From Actinomycetota bacterium (lineage in GTDB: Bacteria; Actinomycetota; Acidimicrobiia; Acidimicrobiales; JAMCQF01), in NCBI GenBank assembly GCA_023379605.1, contig JAMCQF010000015.1, positions 1 through 33,653 on the forward strand: 33,653 bases of DNA, in the 5' to 3' direction. A program made the translations under genes and the position numbers. The notes under the pieces were generated by a model. That model saw only the letters and a program-made list of their open reading frames with translations. It ran no database searches and was not told where the DNA came from. Of the stretch, positions 32,073-33,653 are shown one piece after another. How positions within the stretch are numbered: position 1 is the stretch's first letter; each line of letters begins with the position of its first letter.

Positions 32073-33083
32073 ATGGCTGAACAGAGAGGAAATGCTTTTC
32101 CAGTTATGAAGCTAGAGCCCGAAGACGAGTACACCCATAGCCCGGGAACCGAGAGCAATTTCAACGAATCCATGTACTTCAACCTCTATGACCCGCTCGA
32201 GCGTTTAGGGGGATTTTTTAGAATTGGGAACCGGGTCAATGAAGGATATGCAGAGGTTACCGTGTGCATCTTCATGCCTGACGGCAAGGTGGCTTTCACC
32301 TACAGCAGACCCAAAATTACGACCAACGATGACTTACATGGGGCAGGTTTGATGATCGAGGTTGTAAAGCCGCTCGAGGAGCTGAGAGTCACTTTTGAAG
32401 GCGAGCTTACGATACTTGAGCAGCCTTTGGATATGGCCGATCCTAAGCGGGCTTTTGAACAGAACCCGCTAGTGAAATGCGCGATCGCGCTTTGCTACAG
32501 AGGGTCTGCGCCTGCCTTTGGCGGCGAGCCTGAGGTTTCCCACGAGGCTCCAGGCGAGGAATTCGCAAAGGCTCATTATGAGCAGCTAGTGACAGCGACC
32601 GGGAGCGTCACAGTAGGCGGCAACGTTTGGAGCGTTTCGGGCTATGGCCTGCGCGACCACTCTTGGGGCCCGCGCTCCTGGCAGGCACCCTGGTACTACC
32701 GGTGGCTTGTGGGCAACGGAGCCGGCTTCGGTTTCATGGCGTCTAGAGTTGCTCGCCGCGACTCAGGAGGTAGCCAGGGTGGATTTTTCTGGGATGGTAC
32801 TGAATTGCATCTCTGTGACCGATGCACCGTTAAGAGCACTTGGTCCGATGTCACTTCCTATCATAGCTCTGTGGATGTGTTGCTGGGAAGGGCCGGACAG
32901 GAGTGGCACATCCGCGGCAAGGTCATAAACCTCATACCACTGCGCAATCGACGTGATGGCATGGTCACAAGAATCGCGGAAGGATTAACCGAGTGGACTC
33001 TTAGCGACGGGAGATGCGCTTATGGCCTCAGTGAGTACCTAGACCAGATTATCGATGGCAGACCCGTTGGTTTTGACGAGTGA
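32073..33083 (+). CDS. AttH/CrtC-like (lipocalin-superfamily, DUF7064/7065-type) protein
   Basis: Uncharacterised protein of 336 residues, no signal peptide or membrane helix. The pattern of beta-strands, with ESMYFNLYDPLERLGGFFRIGNR in the first half and the motif SGYGLRDHSWGPRSWQAPWYYRW in pieces in the second half, is that of double-lipocalin AttH/CrtC-like proteins. These bind or act on hydrophobic molecules (hydratases, cyclases, isomerases). The HSWG box with Arg, Asp and His suggests a polar pocket at the barrel mouth. It begins six bases after the kinase and its stop overlaps the start of a second kinase gene (GTGA), so the three proteins probably act on one lipid-like substrate. The family name is my best recollection, not a search result. 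Confidence 0.75.
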   Translation: MAEQRGNAFPVMKLEPEDEYTHSPGTESNFNESMYFNLYDPLERLGGFFRIGNRVNEGYAEVTVCIFMPDGKVAFTYSRPKITTNDDLHGAGLMIEVVKPLEELRVTFEGELTILEQPLDMADPKRAFEQNPLVKCAIALCYRGSAPAFGGEPEVSHEAPGEEFAKAHYEQLVTATGSVTVGGNVWSVSGYGLRDHSWGPRSWQAPWYYRWLVGNGAGFGFMASRVARRDSGGSQGGFFWDGTELHLCDRCTVKSTWSDVTSYHSSVDVLLGRAGQEWHIRGKVINLIPLRNRRDGMVTRIAEGLTEWTLSDGRCAYGLSEYLDQIIDGRPVGFDE

Positions 33084-33653
33084 TCCCTTTGCCCGATTCC
33101 CCTCCAGAGCTAGCTTTAGCTCTTGCAGATTATCTCTCCGGAGAGCTTTCTCAAACCGTATCAGTAGAGAATCTTAAGCGCCTTACCGGGGGAGCCAGCA
33201 GGGAGACGTGGGCTTTTGACGCATCGTGGGCAGGCAAATCAGTTCCACTCATACTGCGGCGTGACCCTCCTGGTGCACCTGCGAGCAGCGACCGCTTAGT
33301 GGAGATGGCTGTCATAAGGGAAGCTGGCAGACATGGTGTACCTGTCCCAACCGTATTGTGTGGGCAGGCAGGCAAACGCTCATTGGGTACAGGATTTTTT
33401 ATCATGGAACGGCTAGACGGGGAGACTGTACCCCGTAAGATCCTGCGGAACGAACGCTTCTCTCTGGCCCGGGAACGCTTGATCAGCCAGTGTGCTTCAG
33501 CACTCGGTTCAATCCACCAGATTGCGCCGGCAAGCCTACCAGAGCTAGGTATGGTCAAAACCGCCGCTGAATTGGTGGCAGGCCTGCGCGATCTGCTCGA
33601 TGCTCTATACGAACCCCACCCTGTTTTCGAGCTGGATTTGCCAAGGTATGGGA
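33080..33653 (+). CDS. Second APH-fold phosphotransferase, cut by the window end
   Basis: GTG 33080 overlaps the stop of the lipocalin-like gene (GTGA, 33080-33083). The frame is open to the last base, about 191 codons: MIPLPDSPPELALALADYLS, then RLTGGASRETWAFDASW (Gly loop), PLILRRDP with a candidate catalytic Lys/Arg strand, VPVPTVLC, GFFIMERLDGETVP (hinge) and CASALGSIHQI before the catalytic loop, which lies beyond the window. Same family as the kinase at 31071 but clearly diverged, so the operon encodes two non-identical kinases around one lipocalin-like protein. Confidence 0.85.
   Translation, partial: MIPLPDSPPELALALADYLSGELSQTVSVENLKRLTGGASRETWAFDASWAGKSVPLILRRDPPGAPASSDRLVEMAVIREAGRHGVPVPTVLCGQAGKRSLGTGFFIMERLDGETVPRKILRNERFSLARERLISQCASALGSIHQIAPASLPELGMVKTAAELVAGLRDLLDALYEPHPVFELDLPRYG

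Noticed and set aside
31071-33653. The APH-fold genes as antibiotic-resistance genes
   Set aside because: Sequence is of the ACAD10/11-type branch and the operon includes a lipocalin-like protein; nothing indicates aminoglycoside modification.

Overview
The window looks like a chromosomal stretch from a moderately GC-rich actinobacterium. The signs are many GTG/TTG starts, 4-base stop/start overlaps, several likely leaderless transcripts (a -10-like hexamer 5-6 nt upstream of the start codon), a leucine-attenuated long-type leuA, and actinobacterial-style lipid/ketone catabolism genes. A relative of the Acidimicrobiia is a guess from gene content, not something the sequence proves. No rRNA, tRNA or CRISPR array was seen.

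Layout. (1) 1-4222: the end of a peptide/nickel-type ABC importer (permease and two ATPases, all overlapping) running into a CitE/HpcH-type lyase, followed by an IclR regulator (to 5204). (2) 5317-9462, minus strand: four genes, each overlapping the next by 4 bases (PaaK-type CoA ligase, DUF35 Zn-ribbon/OB protein, SCP2-type thiolase, cytochrome P450). They diverge from a TetR regulator across a 65-bp gap full of palindromes. (3) 10281-11636: rmuC. (4) 11699-12432, minus: a TusA/DsrE sulfur-carrier pair, divergent from a 2-oxoacid/acetoin-type E1 alpha, E1 beta and free-standing lipoyl-domain operon (12606-14903). (5) 15043-16083: a GalT-like HIT-superfamily protein. (6) 16150-18023: leuA with a Leu-rich leader peptide and an intrinsic terminator.

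(7) 18164-24524, minus: an acetone carboxylase operon (acxA-acxB-acxC) ending in an acyl/acetoacetyl-CoA ligase, which together could take acetone through acetoacetate to acetoacetyl-CoA. It diverges from a GAF/PucR-type regulator (24709-26499), with facing promoters and repeated CTACA half-sites between them. (8) 26573-29265, minus: an IS607-family element with a serine-recombinase tnpA and a large tnpB that keeps its RuvC D/E/D residues. (9) 29280-30636: an acyl-CoA synthetase broken by an internal deletion and frameshift. (10) 30637-31070: a gene-free region with a perfect 38-bp direct repeat, a strong promoter, a 13-bp inverted repeat and a possible upstream ORF. (11) 31071 to the end: an APH-fold kinase, a lipocalin/AttH-like protein and a second APH-fold kinase cut by the window edge, arranged as one coupled operon.

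Much of the window concerns making or breaking acyl-CoA thioesters. Three local regulators (IclR, TetR, GAF-PucR) each sit beside their probable target operon. The least explained parts are the kinase/lipocalin-like/kinase operon with its structured leader, and the P450-thiolase-DUF35 operon.
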